Positions 46,325 through 54,865 of a stretch of 64,000 nucleotides of DNA are shown piece by piece. Location of the stretch: assembly GCF_900188105.1 (NCBI RefSeq), contig NZ_FZNP01000009.1, positions 124,001 to 188,000 of the forward strand, given 5' to 3'. Numbering within the stretch: the first letter of the stretch is position 1; every line of letters begins with the position of its first letter. Source of the DNA: Actinomadura mexicana (GTDB lineage: Bacteria > Actinomycetota > Actinomycetes > Streptosporangiales > Streptosporangiaceae). The notes under the pieces were generated by a model. It searched no databases. It was not told the origin of the DNA and saw nothing but the letters and a program-made list of their open reading frames with translations. Position numbers and translations under genes: made by a program.

Positions 46325-47302
46325 CTACTTCTCCGGTTGCGGCGGGGCGGTGTCCAGGCCGGGCAGCCGCTGGTGCCCGTCCTCCGCCCGGCGCGCGTGG
46401 CGGGGGACGTAGGGGATCGCGGGGCCGGGGGCCGCCGTGCGGGCCCTGCCGCGGTCGCGCAAGCGGTTGCGGCGGGCGCCGTAGGGGGCGACGACCGCGC
46501 GGTAGAAGGGTTTGCGGATCAGGGTGGGGACGAGGCGGTAGCCGCCGCGGACCATGACGTTGCGCCAGTACTGGGGCTGGGAGATGAAACCCTCGCGGAG
46601 CATCTCGCGCTGCAGCCGCAGTTCCGATCGCAGCAGGTCGCGGCCGCCGCGGCGCTCGTAGGCGCCGTCGCCGACGCGGTAGTAGACGAGGGGATCGGCG
46701 ACGTTCACCATCCGCGCGCCGCCCGCGATCATGCGGACGAACAGCCAGTAGTCCTCCATCAGGGGGAGGTCGCCGTAGCCGCCCGCTGCGACGACGGCGC
46801 TGCGCCGGTAGACGACCGTGGGGTGGTTGAACGGGTCGTGCAGGCGGGAGTAGCGCGCGATGTCGGCGGGGTCGCTCGGCGGGGTGCGGCGGCCGACGAT
46901 GTCGGTGATGTCGGAGCCGAACTCCAGCAGGCCCGCGCCCACGAGGTCGGCGCCCGCGCGGACCAGCGGGACCTGCGTCTGGAAGCGGTGCGGCATCGAG
47001 TAGTCGTCGGCGTCCATGCGGGCGACGATGTCGTACCGGGCGGCGTGCAGGCCGGCGTCGAGGGCGGGGCCGAGGCCGCGGTTGTGCTCCAGGTGGACGA
47101 ACGTGACCTCGACCGGGCTGATCCTCACGAGCTCGCGCAGGACGGACGCGAGAGCGGGCGGGACGGGCCCGTCCTGGACGAGGACGACCTGGTCGGGGCG
47201 GAGGGTCTGCAGGTGGACGGCGCTGCGGAAGGCGTCCCGGACATGCTCTTCCCGATCACCGCCGTAGACGGTCATCAGCAGGGTGAAGGGTTCGGGCTGC
47301 AT
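46325..47302 (-). CDS. GT2 family glycosyltransferase
   Basis: A 325-residue GT2 enzyme with FTLLMTVYGGDREEHV at the start, VVLVQDGPVPPAL, the metal motif RMDADDYSMPHRFQTQ near residue 90 and MEDYWLFVRMIAG, the typical ED-Y element. No membrane helix is present. ATG 47302 fits the family's start; the longer frame adds a low-complexity tail. It is an envelope or polysaccharide glycosyltransferase with unknown donor and acceptor. It follows the LCP gene on the same strand with a 173-bp gap that may hold its promoter. Confidence 0.85.
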   Translation of the reverse strand: MQPEPFTLLMTVYGGDREEHVRDAFRSAVHLQTLRPDQVVLVQDGPVPPALASVLRELVRISPVEVTFVHLEHNRGLGPALDAGLHAARYDIVARMDADDYSMPHRFQTQVPLVRAGADLVGAGLLEFGSDITDIVGRRTPPSDPADIARYSRLHDPFNHPTVVYRRSAVVAAGGYGDLPLMEDYWLFVRMIAGGARMVNVADPLVYYRVGDGAYERRGGRDLLRSELRLQREMLREGFISQPQYWRNVMVRGGYRLVPTLIRKPFYRAVVAPYGARRNRLRDRGRARTAAPGPAIPYVPRHARRAEDGHQRLPGLDTAPPQPEK

Positions 47303-47475
47303 GCGTCCGTTCCGGGAAAGCGTGGCGGCCGTGAGGCGCCCGTGCGGGGGCGGGTCGGCGGGCCTGGTCGGGGGATGAGGGGTCGCCGTCCTAGATGGGA
47401 CGCTTTGAAGCGGTTGATGGTTTGCGCGGGCCAAGATACCGGTGAGAGACGCCTACATCAGGTTTGAGCGCAGAA

Positions 47476-48918
47476 TCAGGTCTGTGCGCAGATATCACGG
47501 TCGGCGCGGATCTCCCCCGCCATCTTCGGGACCATCGGGCCCAGCCCCCGCAGGGTGGCACCGTCCCGGCCGACGACCAGGTAGACGTAGCCGGGTCGGG
47601 CGGACGCCCACGGGCGCGACCGGTGGCCGGGCACCGCGATCGCCACGCGGGCGGCCTGCCGCTCGGCGCCCGTCCCGTAGAGGATCTGGGTGTGGGGGAA
47701 GACCTTCTTGGCGGTGCCGACCTTGACGACCTGGAAGCCGCGCTCGGCGAGCTGGTCGGCGGTCCGCTGCGCGAGGCCGCCGGTGCCGGAGGCGTTGTAG
47801 ACGCCGAGCCTGACCTGCGCGGGCGGGACGGGCTGGACCTTGTTCTGCGCGGCCACGGGCTCCGGCTGCGGAAGCTTGTTGTCCTCCCGGATGGCCCGGA
47901 ACAGCGGCTCGGCGGCGGCCTGCGCGAACTGGACGCGGTTCCTGTCCTGCGGGAACGCCTCCACGGGAACGGTGACGAAGCGGACCTTCCCGGCGCTCAT
48001 CCCGCCCAGGGATCCGGCGAGCTTCTGCATCACCGACAGCGTGAGCCCGTCGTCCGCCCTGATGGACCTGGTGGCGGCGGACAGGAAGTCGTAGGTGCGG
48101 CCGGGGTCGGTGAGCATGCCCTTGCCGGTCGCCTTCTTGACGACCGAGGCCATGAACGCCTGCTGCCGCTTGATCCGGTCGAGGTCGGAGCCGTCGCCGA
48201 GGACGTAGCGGGTGCGGACGTAGCCGAGGGCCTGGTCGCCGCGGACGGTCTGCCGGCCGGCCCTGAGGTGCAGCTCGGCCTTGGGGTCGTCGATCCGCCT
48301 GGGGACGCAGATCTCCACGCCGCCGAGCGCGTCCACGACCCGCTTGAACCCGGCGAAGTCGACCTCGACGTAGTGGTCGATATGGATCTTGGTGAGCGAC
48401 TCGATCGTCCGCCAGGTGCAGGCCGGGCCGCCGTTGGAGAACGCCGCGTTGATCATCCCGAACTGGGCCGGGACGGTCGTGCCGTTCCGGCGCTTGCAGG
48501 GCGGCATCTGCACCATCGAGTCGCGCGGGAAGCTGACGCCGATGGCGCTCTCCCCGCCGGGCGAGATGTGCAGCAGGATCGTGGTGTCGGAGCGCTGCCC
48601 GGCCTCGGTGCCGTACCGGGCGTTCTCACCGGCGCGGCTGTCGGAGCCCATCATCAGGATGTTCAGCGAGTTGTTCAGCTTGGGCGGCCGGTGCTCGCCG
48701 AGCCTGCCGTCGACGTTCTCGCGGTCGATCTGGCCGTCGAGCCGCCGCCAGAAACCGTAGGCGGTGAGGCTGCCCGCCACCAGCACGACCGACAGCCCGA
48801 TCGACACCCAGCCGAGCATGCGCCACAGGCGCCCCCGCACCGGCGGCTCCGGTGGCGGCGGGGCGCTGTCCGCGTAGTACACGGGCGGTGGCGCGACGGC
48901 TGGCTGCATCCGGAACAT
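47476..48918 (-). CDS. LytR-CpsA-Psr (LCP) family protein with LytR_C domain
   Basis: A 480-residue LCP enzyme, which transfers undecaprenyl-linked glycopolymers to peptidoglycan outside the cell. It has a Pro-rich cytoplasmic start, a membrane helix (MLGWVSIGLSVVLVAGSLTAYGF), and LCP motifs MMGSDSRAGENARYG, RSDTTILLHIS, VSFPRDSMVQMP and the arginine-rich core DRIKRQQAFM. A LytR_C domain (VRLGVYNASGTGGLAQRTA) follows. ATG 48918 or 48909 may start. It may attach the galactan or a teichoic polymer; this is inferred. Confidence 0.93.
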   Translation of the reverse strand: MFRMQPAVAPPPVYYADSAPPPPEPPVRGRLWRMLGWVSIGLSVVLVAGSLTAYGFWRRLDGQIDRENVDGRLGEHRPPKLNNSLNILMMGSDSRAGENARYGTEAGQRSDTTILLHISPGGESAIGVSFPRDSMVQMPPCKRRNGTTVPAQFGMINAAFSNGGPACTWRTIESLTKIHIDHYVEVDFAGFKRVVDALGGVEICVPRRIDDPKAELHLRAGRQTVRGDQALGYVRTRYVLGDGSDLDRIKRQQAFMASVVKKATGKGMLTDPGRTYDFLSAATRSIRADDGLTLSVMQKLAGSLGGMSAGKVRFVTVPVEAFPQDRNRVQFAQAAAEPLFRAIREDNKLPQPEPVAAQNKVQPVPPAQVRLGVYNASGTGGLAQRTADQLAERGFQVVKVGTAKKVFPHTQILYGTGAERQAARVAIAVPGHRSRPWASARPGYVYLVVGRDGATLRGLGPMVPKMAGEIRADRDICAQT

Positions 48919-49104
48919 TTCAGCACAGATTGGACATGTGCCAGGGGGCGTCGCGAGAAAGAGGGACGCCGGCGGCCGCCCGGCCCGCGGGCTCGGGATC
49001 ATCGCCTGACACGGGCTCCCCACCGCGCCGCCAGGATGCCTCGGGACGGAACGCCGCAGCCCAAAGCGGCTTTCCGCGCCCTGGCCGCCGCATACGGGGC
49101 ACGA

Positions 49105-49139
49105 GGTAGATGATCTACCCGTAAGGGATGCTGTACGGT
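49105..49139 (+). promoter_or_regulatory. Dyad and -10 box for a leaderless DUF1266 transcript
   Basis: GGTAGA-TGA-TCTACC (49105-49119) overlaps the -35 position of a promoter whose -10 box is TACGGT (49134-49139). The ATG at 49147 lies seven bases downstream, so the mRNA may be leaderless. The dyad is a candidate operator. Confidence 0.4.
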
Positions 49140-49146
49140 CCTGCCC

Positions 49147-50574
49147 ATGGAAGAGGCCGGTCAGCTCAACGCGCTTGAGCGGGCCGTCGAGGGGACGCTC
49201 GCCGAGGGGTCGTTCGAGTTCGACGACGAGGAGGCGGTCCTGCGCATCGAGGGGTCCCTCATCCTCACGACCGGCTGGTTCCTCGGCTTCGGCGCGGGCG
49301 GCGTGTCGCTGCTGCTGACCGGTGCCGTCCTGTCCCTGACCGGGTTCCAGGACCAGGCGCGGTGGGCGCTGGCCCCCGGCGCCGTCCTGCTGGCCCTGGT
49401 GGCCGGGTTCGTCCTGCTGCTGCGCTTCACCCCGCTGGCCGGTCTCTGGTCGGACCTGGAACTGCGGTTCGCCGAGCAGGCGATGGTCCACCGGCGGACG
49501 CGGATCCCCTTCGGCGACCTGCGCCCCGAGCACCTGGTGTGGAAGAACGGCCGGTTCTTCCGGCGCCTCTACGTCCGGCACCCGTCGCTGCGCAAGCAGC
49601 TCGCCGGGTTCTTCGGCAGCGAGGAGCGGCAGGCCGAGGAGTTCCAGCGGCGGCTCTGGGAGCTGATCTCCACGCCCGACCTGCACGGCGTCCTCACCCA
49701 CGGCAGCGACCTCACCCCGGTGCAGCGCTGGATCATCGCGGCCGGCGCCCCCTACGGCGCCGTCAACGGGTTCCGGGTGGACCGGCTCGGCGCCGCGGCC
49801 GGCGCGTCCGCCGCGGCCGCCGACCGCCGCGCCGCCCAGGACCTGCTCCAGGACCCCTGGGGCGCCTACGACCTGGAGCAGCTCCTCGGCGCCGTCAACT
49901 GGCTCGTCCAGGACGGGCACCGCGCCGACTTCACGCAGGACGCGCACCTCGCCGGCCGGCCCCCCGCCGCGCGGCGTGAGTACGAGTCGCTGCTGCGCGA
50001 GGTCGACGCCCTCATCGCCGGCGACCGGCTGGAGCCCCCGTTCGTCGAGCGGCTGATCGAACTGGTCCGCGTCCGGTACGGGGACGAGGGCGGCTCGTAC
50101 GCGCGGCTCGTCCCGCCGCTGCTGCGCGACGAGCCGGGGGCGGACGCGAGCGAGGAGGGCGCCGAGCTGGCGCTGTTCCTCCACCAGCTATTCAACGACC
50201 GCAACCACGCGACGGAGGAGCTGCACCGGTTGGAGGCCCTCGCCGACCCGGCGCTGCGCGCCAACGTCGGACGGTTCCTGATCTGGGACTACGGGCGCGC
50301 GCTCATGCTCTACCGGTGGGGCCACATCGTCGGCTGGCTGACCGAGGAGTACTGCTGGGACCGGATGCTCCCGCTCGCGCTCGACATCCAGCGGCGGTAC
50401 ACGTCCTGGCGGGACATGGCGACCTGCTACCTGCAGGGGCGCCTGCTCTGGTCGGGCGGCGGCGGCAAGGCGCAGGCCGAGTACGAGCAGCTCATCGAGG
50501 AGCTCGCCGCCGAGCCCCGCAGCCCGTGGAACCTCGTCCCCTGGGACCTGGACCTCACCCGCGACTGGGCCTAG
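49147..50574 (+). CDS. Two-TM protein with C-terminal DUF1266
   Basis: A 475-residue protein. Two N-terminal helices (ILTTGWFLGFGAGGVSLLL; GAVLLALVAGFVLLL) are followed by a soluble region. The C-terminal ~200 residues match DUF1266: FLIWDYGRALMLYRWGHIVGWL, SWRDMATCYLQGRLLW and SPWNLVPWDLDL. Function of DUF1266 is unknown; it is common in bacterial membrane or effector contexts. No ribosome site, in line with a leaderless start. Divergent from the LCP gene. Confidence 0.75.
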   Translation: MEEAGQLNALERAVEGTLAEGSFEFDDEEAVLRIEGSLILTTGWFLGFGAGGVSLLLTGAVLSLTGFQDQARWALAPGAVLLALVAGFVLLLRFTPLAGLWSDLELRFAEQAMVHRRTRIPFGDLRPEHLVWKNGRFFRRLYVRHPSLRKQLAGFFGSEERQAEEFQRRLWELISTPDLHGVLTHGSDLTPVQRWIIAAGAPYGAVNGFRVDRLGAAAGASAAAADRRAAQDLLQDPWGAYDLEQLLGAVNWLVQDGHRADFTQDAHLAGRPPAARREYESLLREVDALIAGDRLEPPFVERLIELVRVRYGDEGGSYARLVPPLLRDEPGADASEEGAELALFLHQLFNDRNHATEELHRLEALADPALRANVGRFLIWDYGRALMLYRWGHIVGWLTEEYCWDRMLPLALDIQRRYTSWRDMATCYLQGRLLWSGGGGKAQAEYEQLIEELAAEPRSPWNLVPWDLDLTRDWA

Positions 50575-50768
50575 TCCGGGACTCCTCGCCCGCCGCAACG
50601 GGGCCGGGTGCGTGATCTATATCTCACACCCTCGGAAGCCTTGCCGCGGAACGGTTGTGTCGGCGCGGTCATCTGTATATGGGAAATCTGCCATGAAATC
50701 ACCATTCACCTCCCGTAGTCTGGCCCGATCTCAGTCGGCATCCCGCACGTGAACCGCCCGGAGCGACC

Positions 50769-51590
50769 ATGAACCCCCCACCTTGGCCCGGCCAGCAGCC
50801 CGGTCGGCCGGGCTTCCCGCCGCCTGCCGCACACCCCGGCCCGCCCCCGATGCCCGGCGGCCCCGGCTTCCCGCCCCCCTACCCGCCCCCGCGGCGCGGC
50901 GGCGGCGGCACGCTCGTGTGGCTGCTCGTCGTCGGCGCGGTCCTGGTGGTGGCCGTCGTGGGCACGTGCGCCGTCCTCGTCTTCGGTGGCGATGACGACG
51001 ACCCGGTCCGGCCGGTGTCGCTGCCGTCCACGACGCGCATCCCGTCCTACGGCTCCACGACGGAGCCGACGACCGGGCCCTCCCCCACCAGCTCCATCGG
51101 CGGGACGGGCGACCCGGCCGGCGTCCTGAAGCGGACGATCACCACGGCGAAGGGCAACGTGTTCACGCAGGCGGGGACCCGCACCGAGTCGTGCACCACC
51201 CGCGCGAACTCCGTGCTGCTGCCCGCGCTGCGCCGGCACCCGTGCGTCGGGAGCATGCACTCGGCCGTCTACGCCAGCCCGTCCAAGCAGATCATCACCT
51301 CGGTCTCGATCCTGAAGTTCGCCACCTCGACGGACGCGTCCCTCGTCAAGGCCTACACGAACCAGGAGGGCTGGCCGAAGCTGCTGACCCCGTCGGACGC
51401 CAGCGGTCTTCCGCAGCCGAAGGCCGACCCCGCGTACTGGACGCGGACCTGGGCGCAGGGGTCCACGGTCATCTACGCCCAGTCGTACTGGTCCAGCGGC
51501 GGCCCGACGGGCGACCGCACGGGCAGCGTCTTCGCCACCGCCGGGGAACTCGGCGTCGAGGTCACCAACACGCTGCTCTGGAGCAACTGA
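50769..51590 (+). CDS. Pro-rich single-pass membrane protein, extracellular domain unknown
   Basis: A 273-residue protein with a Pro/Gly-rich cytoplasmic start (PPPMPGGPGFPPPYPPP), a helix (TLVWLLVVGAVLVVAVVGTCAVLVF), a Ser/Thr-rich stalk and a ~150-residue outer domain with two cysteines (TESCTTR, HPCVGS). GGAG nine bases ahead supports ATG 50769. It shares the layout of the zinc-ribbon paralogues but not their sequence. Function unknown. The 194 bp upstream include TATATG-like -10 sequences. Confidence 0.65.
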   Translation: MNPPPWPGQQPGRPGFPPPAAHPGPPPMPGGPGFPPPYPPPRRGGGGTLVWLLVVGAVLVVAVVGTCAVLVFGGDDDDPVRPVSLPSTTRIPSYGSTTEPTTGPSPTSSIGGTGDPAGVLKRTITTAKGNVFTQAGTRTESCTTRANSVLLPALRRHPCVGSMHSAVYASPSKQIITSVSILKFATSTDASLVKAYTNQEGWPKLLTPSDASGLPQPKADPAYWTRTWAQGSTVIYAQSYWSSGGPTGDRTGSVFATAGELGVEVTNTLLWSN

Positions 51591-51598
51591 TCCCGGGC

Positions 51599-51628
51599 GG
51601 GGCGGCCGGCGACCCCGCCGGCCGCCCC
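51599..51628 (+). terminator. Strong intrinsic-type hairpin after the Pro-rich protein gene
   Basis: A perfect 13-bp stem, GGGGCGGCCGGCG with CGCCGGCCGCCCC around an ACCC loop, begins nine bases after the stop codon at 51590. An overlapping alternative stem (GACCCCGCCGG with CCGGCGGGGTC) is possible. No U-tract follows, as is usual for GC-rich actinobacteria. Confidence 0.7.
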
Positions 51629-51694
51629 GGCGGGGTCGCCGGGCGCCACGGCCCCCGGTCACACCTTCGATCACGAAGAGCCCGTCAACGGACG

Positions 51695-51728
51695 AACCCC
51701 GCCGTCCCGGGTCGGGGACGGCGGGGTT
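51695..51728. terminator. Bidirectional terminator before DUF1416
   Basis: AACCCCGCCGTCCC pairs perfectly with GGGACGGCGGGGTT over 14 bp with a six-base loop, located between the plus-strand gene and the convergent DUF1416 gene. Terminal AA/TT can serve as short U-tracts for both strands. Confidence 0.75.
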
Positions 51729-51745
51729 CAGAGACCCGGTGCGGG

Positions 51746-52054
51746 TCAGATCGTGACTTCGAGGCCGGCGACCTCGCCGGTCTTCGCGGTGACGCCGGTG
51801 TCGACGCTCACACCGCCGGCCGCCAGGACGCGGACGGTCCAGGCGCCGTCGGCGGCGAAGAAGCGGAACACGCCCTCCTCGCCCGTCACCACCTCGGCGG
51901 TGAACTCGCCGGACGAGTCGAGCAGGCGGGCGTAGGCGCTCGACACCGGGACGCCGTCACGCGTGACGGTCCCCTGGATGACGGCCTCGTTGGTCAGGTC
52001 GACGGTCGCCGGAAGGTGCGCCGTCTGCTCGGGCGCTGCGCAGCCCTGGGTCAT
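51746..52054 (-). CDS. DUF1416 protein
   Basis: A 102-residue protein with an immunoglobulin-like/carboxypeptidase-regulatory fold: VIQGTVTRDGVPVSSAYARL, then GVFRFFAADGAWTVRVLA. DUF1416 genes are conserved right after thiosulfate sulfurtransferases in actinobacteria and are thought to be part of the same sulfur pathway, but the role is unknown. The single N-terminal Cys (TQGCAAPEQ) may be functional. It lies 28 bp after sseA in one operon. Confidence 0.9.
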   Translation of the reverse strand: MTQGCAAPEQTAHLPATVDLTNEAVIQGTVTRDGVPVSSAYARLLDSSGEFTAEVVTGEEGVFRFFAADGAWTVRVLAAGGVSVDTGVTAKTGEVAGLEVTI

Positions 52055-52082
52055 GGTTCCTCCAAGTGTGGTGCTGCGGGAC

Positions 52083-52922
52083 TTACTTGCCTGCGCCGAG
52101 CTCGATCGGCACGCCGACGAGCGAGCCGTACTCGGTCCACGAACCGTCGTAGTTCTTCACGTTCTCCAGGCCCAGCAGCTCGCGCAGCGCGAACCACGTG
52201 TGCGAGGAGCGCTCGCCGATGCGGCAGTAGGCGATGGTGTCCTTGTTCAGGTCGACCCCGGCCTCGGTGTAGAGGGCGCGGAGCTCCTCGTCGGACTTGA
52301 ACGTGCCGTCGTCGTTGGCCGCCTTCGACCACGGGATGCTGGCCGCGGTCGGCACGTGGCCGGCGCGCTGCGACTGCTCCTGCGGCAGGTGCGCCGGGGC
52401 GAGCAGCTTGCCGCTGAACTCGTCGGGCGAGCGGACGTCGATCAGGTTCTGCTTGCCGATCGCGTCGACGACCTCGTCGCGGAAGGCGCGGATCGACAGG
52501 TCCTGCTCCTTGGCCGTGTACTCGGTCGCGGGACGGCTCGGGACGTCCTTGACCAGCTCGCGGGAGTCCAGCTCCCACTTCTTGCGGCCGCCGTCGAGGA
52601 GCTTCACCTTGTCGTGGCCGTACAGCTTGAAGTACCAGTACGCGTACGCGGCGAACCAGTTGTTGTTCCCGCCGTACAGGATGACGAGGTCGTCGTTCGC
52701 GATGCCCTTGCTCGACAGCAGCTGCTCGAAGCCGGTCCTGTCGACGAAGTCGCGGCGGACCGGGTCCTGCAGCTCGGTCTTCCAGTCGATCTTCACGGCG
52801 CCACGGATGTGGCCCTTGTCGTAGGCGGACACGTCCTCGTCGACCTCGACGAGCACGAGCCCGGGGTCGTCAAGGTGGGCCTCGACCCAGTCGGTGTCCA
52901 CCAGGACGTCTGAGCGGCTCAT
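52083..52922 (-). CDS. sseA: Thiosulfate sulfurtransferase (rhodanese)
   Basis: A 279-residue two-domain rhodanese. The catalytic loop CRIGERSSHTW holds the persulfide Cys in the C-terminal domain, and the N-terminal inactive domain begins DVLVDTDWVEAHLDDPGL. It transfers sulfane sulfur from thiosulfate to cyanide or cellular acceptors. GTG/ATG at 52922 overlaps the DUF4395 stop by four bases. It is placed in the Cys-leader-controlled operon with DUF4395 and DUF1416, consistent with sulfur assimilation control. Confidence 0.95.
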   Translation of the reverse strand: MSRSDVLVDTDWVEAHLDDPGLVLVEVDEDVSAYDKGHIRGAVKIDWKTELQDPVRRDFVDRTGFEQLLSSKGIANDDLVILYGGNNNWFAAYAYWYFKLYGHDKVKLLDGGRKKWELDSRELVKDVPSRPATEYTAKEQDLSIRAFRDEVVDAIGKQNLIDVRSPDEFSGKLLAPAHLPQEQSQRAGHVPTAASIPWSKAANDDGTFKSDEELRALYTEAGVDLNKDTIAYCRIGERSSHTWFALRELLGLENVKNYDGSWTEYGSLVGVPIELGAGK

Positions 52923-53356
52923 GCGGGAACCTTCCCTTCGGAGCGGACTTTCGCGGTGATGCGGCGGAAGAGCGGATACAGCTCGCAGCCGAGGCAGAAC
53001 CCGAACGCCGCGTTCAGGAACGCCGCCGCCAGCGCGAGGGCGGTGGCACCGATGCCGAGCCAGGTGGTCCCCGTCGTGTACCCGACCGTGCCCAGGAGGG
53101 CGAAGGCGAACCCGACCCCCTGCGCGAAGCGGGGCGGGGCCTCGTCCTCCAGTTCCCTGGGCGGAGCGAGACGGGGACGGACGAGCACTTTGAACACCAG
53201 TCCGTACGGGGCGTACCGGAGGCCGAGGAAGGTCGCGGTGGCGAACACGACGGCCTGAGCGGCGAGCAGTGCCCAGCTTCCGGTGACCAGAACCACGACG
53301 AGGACGGCCGTGGTGACATAGGCGCCGAAGCGCGGCCCACGCGGATCGACCTGCAT
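52919..53356 (-). CDS. DUF4395 membrane protein
   Basis: A 145-residue integral membrane protein with about four helices. The conserved DUF4395 features are VDPRGPRFGAYVTTAVL near the start and FLNAAFGFCLGCELYPLFRR with a CxxC near the C-terminus, which may take part in thiol or sulfane-sulfur transfer. GGAG eight bases ahead supports the start. It is first after the leader peptide and overlaps sseA by four bases. Precise role unknown; it may move sulfur compounds or electrons for the thioredoxin gene upstream. Confidence 0.88.
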   Translation of the reverse strand: MQVDPRGPRFGAYVTTAVLVVVLVTGSWALLAAQAVVFATATFLGLRYAPYGLVFKVLVRPRLAPPRELEDEAPPRFAQGVGFAFALLGTVGYTTGTTWLGIGATALALAAAFLNAAFGFCLGCELYPLFRRITAKVRSEGKVPA

Positions 53357-53433
53357 CGGGGTGCTCCTGGCGGAGTGGAAGCGTGCGTACGAGCTAGAAG
53401 GAGAAATGCTCGGGGGCGGACGGGCTCGATGCC

Positions 53434-53520
53434 TCAGGCCATGCGACAGAGCGAGGCGGCCACGCGGCAGAAGTCCACCGCGCGGCGCTTCGTGAGCATC
53501 TGCTCTGTCCAGTAACGCAC
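53434..53520 (-). CDS. Cys-rich leader peptide, likely leaderless
   Basis: A 28-codon ORF from GTG 53520; an ATG at 53499 would give 21 residues. It ends in VDFCRVAASLC and CRMA, matching actinobacterial leader peptides (VDLCRVASALC-like) upstream of sulfur genes. In mycobacteria such leaderless ORFs act as cysteine-responsive attenuators: slow translation at Cys codons opens the downstream operon. The -10 TAACAT (53533-53528) ends seven bases before the GTG, so the transcript should be leaderless. It precedes DUF4395-sseA-DUF1416 by 77 bp. Confidence 0.8.
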   Translation of the reverse strand: MRYWTEQMLTKRRAVDFCRVAASLCRMA

Positions 53521-53527
53521 GGACACG

Positions 53528-53585
53528 ATGTTAAGCCGACAATCCACGGGCTGTCACATCCGTCTCGCCTTGCGAGACAGTGACA
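53528..53585 (-). promoter_or_regulatory. Leader-peptide promoter with overlapping dyad
   Basis: On the minus strand GTGACA (-35, 53557-53552) and TAACAT (-10, 53533-53528) are 18 bp apart. A nested inverted repeat, TGTCAC with GTGACA (53552-53557 and 53580-53585) outside GTCTCGC-CTT-GCGAGAC (53562-53578), covers the -35 box. It can be an operator of the sulfur operon, and also a terminator for the upstream thioredoxin gene. Confidence 0.6.
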
Positions 53586-53616
53586 TTCGTCTTAGCGCAG
53601 GTCAAGAGGCTGCGGC

Positions 53617-54042
53617 TCATCTGATGGCCTCCCCGAGAGCGGCGATGACATCGGGTTTGCGGGGCGCGCCGGCGGCGCGCCGGACGACGCGGCCGGCGGC
53701 GTCCAGGACGAGGACGGTCGGCGTCCGCACGACGTTCAGCCGCCGGACGAGATCGAGATGCGCCTCCGCGTCGAGTTCGACATGGACGACGCCCTCCACC
53801 ATCCGGCTCACCTCGCCGAGGACGCGGCGGGTGGCCCGGCACGGCGCGCAGAAGGCGCTGGAGAACTGCAGCAGCGTGGCCTTCTCGCCGAGCTCGGCGC
53901 CCATGTCGTCCGGGCCGACGGTCTCGCCCACCTGCTCGCCCTCCTTGCGCCGGGCGCGCAGCACGCCGTCACGGCGCCGCCTCACCAGGCCGAACACCGT
54001 GGCCGCGAGGAGGACGCCCGCTGCGGTCAATGCTCCGATCAT
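53617..54042 (-). CDS. Membrane-anchored thioredoxin-like protein
   Basis: A 141-residue protein with one N-terminal helix (MIGALTAAGVLLAATVFGLV) and a thioredoxin fold carrying the active site FCAPCRATRRVL and the cis-Pro segment RTPTVLVLD. The catalytic domain follows a short basic linker; topology is probably cytoplasmic given RRRR after the helix. It lies just upstream of the sulfur operon and may serve sulfur or disulfide reduction there. No start-site evidence beyond ATG 54042. Confidence 0.85.
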   Translation of the reverse strand: MIGALTAAGVLLAATVFGLVRRRRDGVLRARRKEGEQVGETVGPDDMGAELGEKATLLQFSSAFCAPCRATRRVLGEVSRMVEGVVHVELDAEAHLDLVRRLNVVRTPTVLVLDAAGRVVRRAAGAPRKPDVIAALGEAIR

Positions 54043-54127
54043 CGTCGGCTACAACCTCCCGGGCCTGCGCATTCTTCCCGCGGCCCGTCGTGTCCTCCGC
54101 CCGGCCTTCGCCCGCCGCTCGCCCCGG

Positions 54128-54865
54128 TCAGGTGGGGATCGTGAGGAGGGGCCGCCCGTCCAGGCCGACGATCTCGAACGAGAACAGCTGGCCGCGCGGG
54201 AACATCGTGGACCCGCGGTACTCACCGTAGCCCTCGTCGTACGGGACGTACCAGCTGCCGAGCGCGTCCCTGCGTCCGTCCCGCGCGATCACCAGCAGCC
54301 GGCAGTGCGACCCCTTCGGGACCCCGGCCAGGTGCAGCTCCACCTCGGTCCCCCACTCCTTCCGGTGGAGCACCACGTAGCCCTTGACGGCGGACTCGGG
54401 GTCCGTCGCGGTGATCCGCTCCCCCGTCACCACCGGCGCGGGCGACGACGCGGACGGCGGCGGCCCGGCGACCGGGCCGCCCGTCCCGCCGGTCCGCGAG
54501 GGGAACAGCAGGCTCCCGAACAGGCCCCCGACGATCAGCAGCAGGCACGCGGCGGCGGCCGACGGGGCCCACCCCGCGGCCCGCCCGCCGGCCAGGCGCC
54601 CCAGCGGTCCGGGCCGTCCCCTCCGCCGTCCGGCCGCCCTGGCCAGCAGCCCGTCCAGCAGTTCGGGCGGCGGCTCGGCGACCCGTTCGAGCTGCGCCTC
54701 GTCGACCCGTCCGAGCAGCGCGGGGAGGCCGGCCATCCCGGCGAGCTCGTCGCGGCAGGCCGGGCAGTCCTCCAGATGGGCCTCCAGCCGGCTCCGCTCG
54801 CCGGGATCGAGCGCGCCGAGCACGTAGGACCCGAGCGCGGTGCGCGCCTCCGTGCAGTCGGTCAT
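54128..54865 (-). CDS. Membrane anti-sigma factor with zinc-finger (zf-HC2) domain
   Basis: A 245-residue anti-sigma factor. The ZAS motif HLEDCPACRDEL follows the N-terminal Cys pair region (TDCTEART) and would bind zinc and hold the sigma factor. A membrane helix (AACLLLIVGGLFGSLLF) and an extracytoplasmic RskA-like C-terminal domain (GYVVLHRKEWGTEVELHL) follow. ATG 54865 overlaps the sigma-factor stop as ATGA. It pairs with the neighbouring ECF sigma, an RslA/RskA-like system; the inducing signal is unknown. Confidence 0.9.
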   Translation of the reverse strand: MTDCTEARTALGSYVLGALDPGERSRLEAHLEDCPACRDELAGMAGLPALLGRVDEAQLERVAEPPPELLDGLLARAAGRRRGRPGPLGRLAGGRAAGWAPSAAAACLLLIVGGLFGSLLFPSRTGGTGGPVAGPPPSASSPAPVVTGERITATDPESAVKGYVVLHRKEWGTEVELHLAGVPKGSHCRLLVIARDGRRDALGSWYVPYDEGYGEYRGSTMFPRGQLFSFEIVGLDGRPLLTIPT

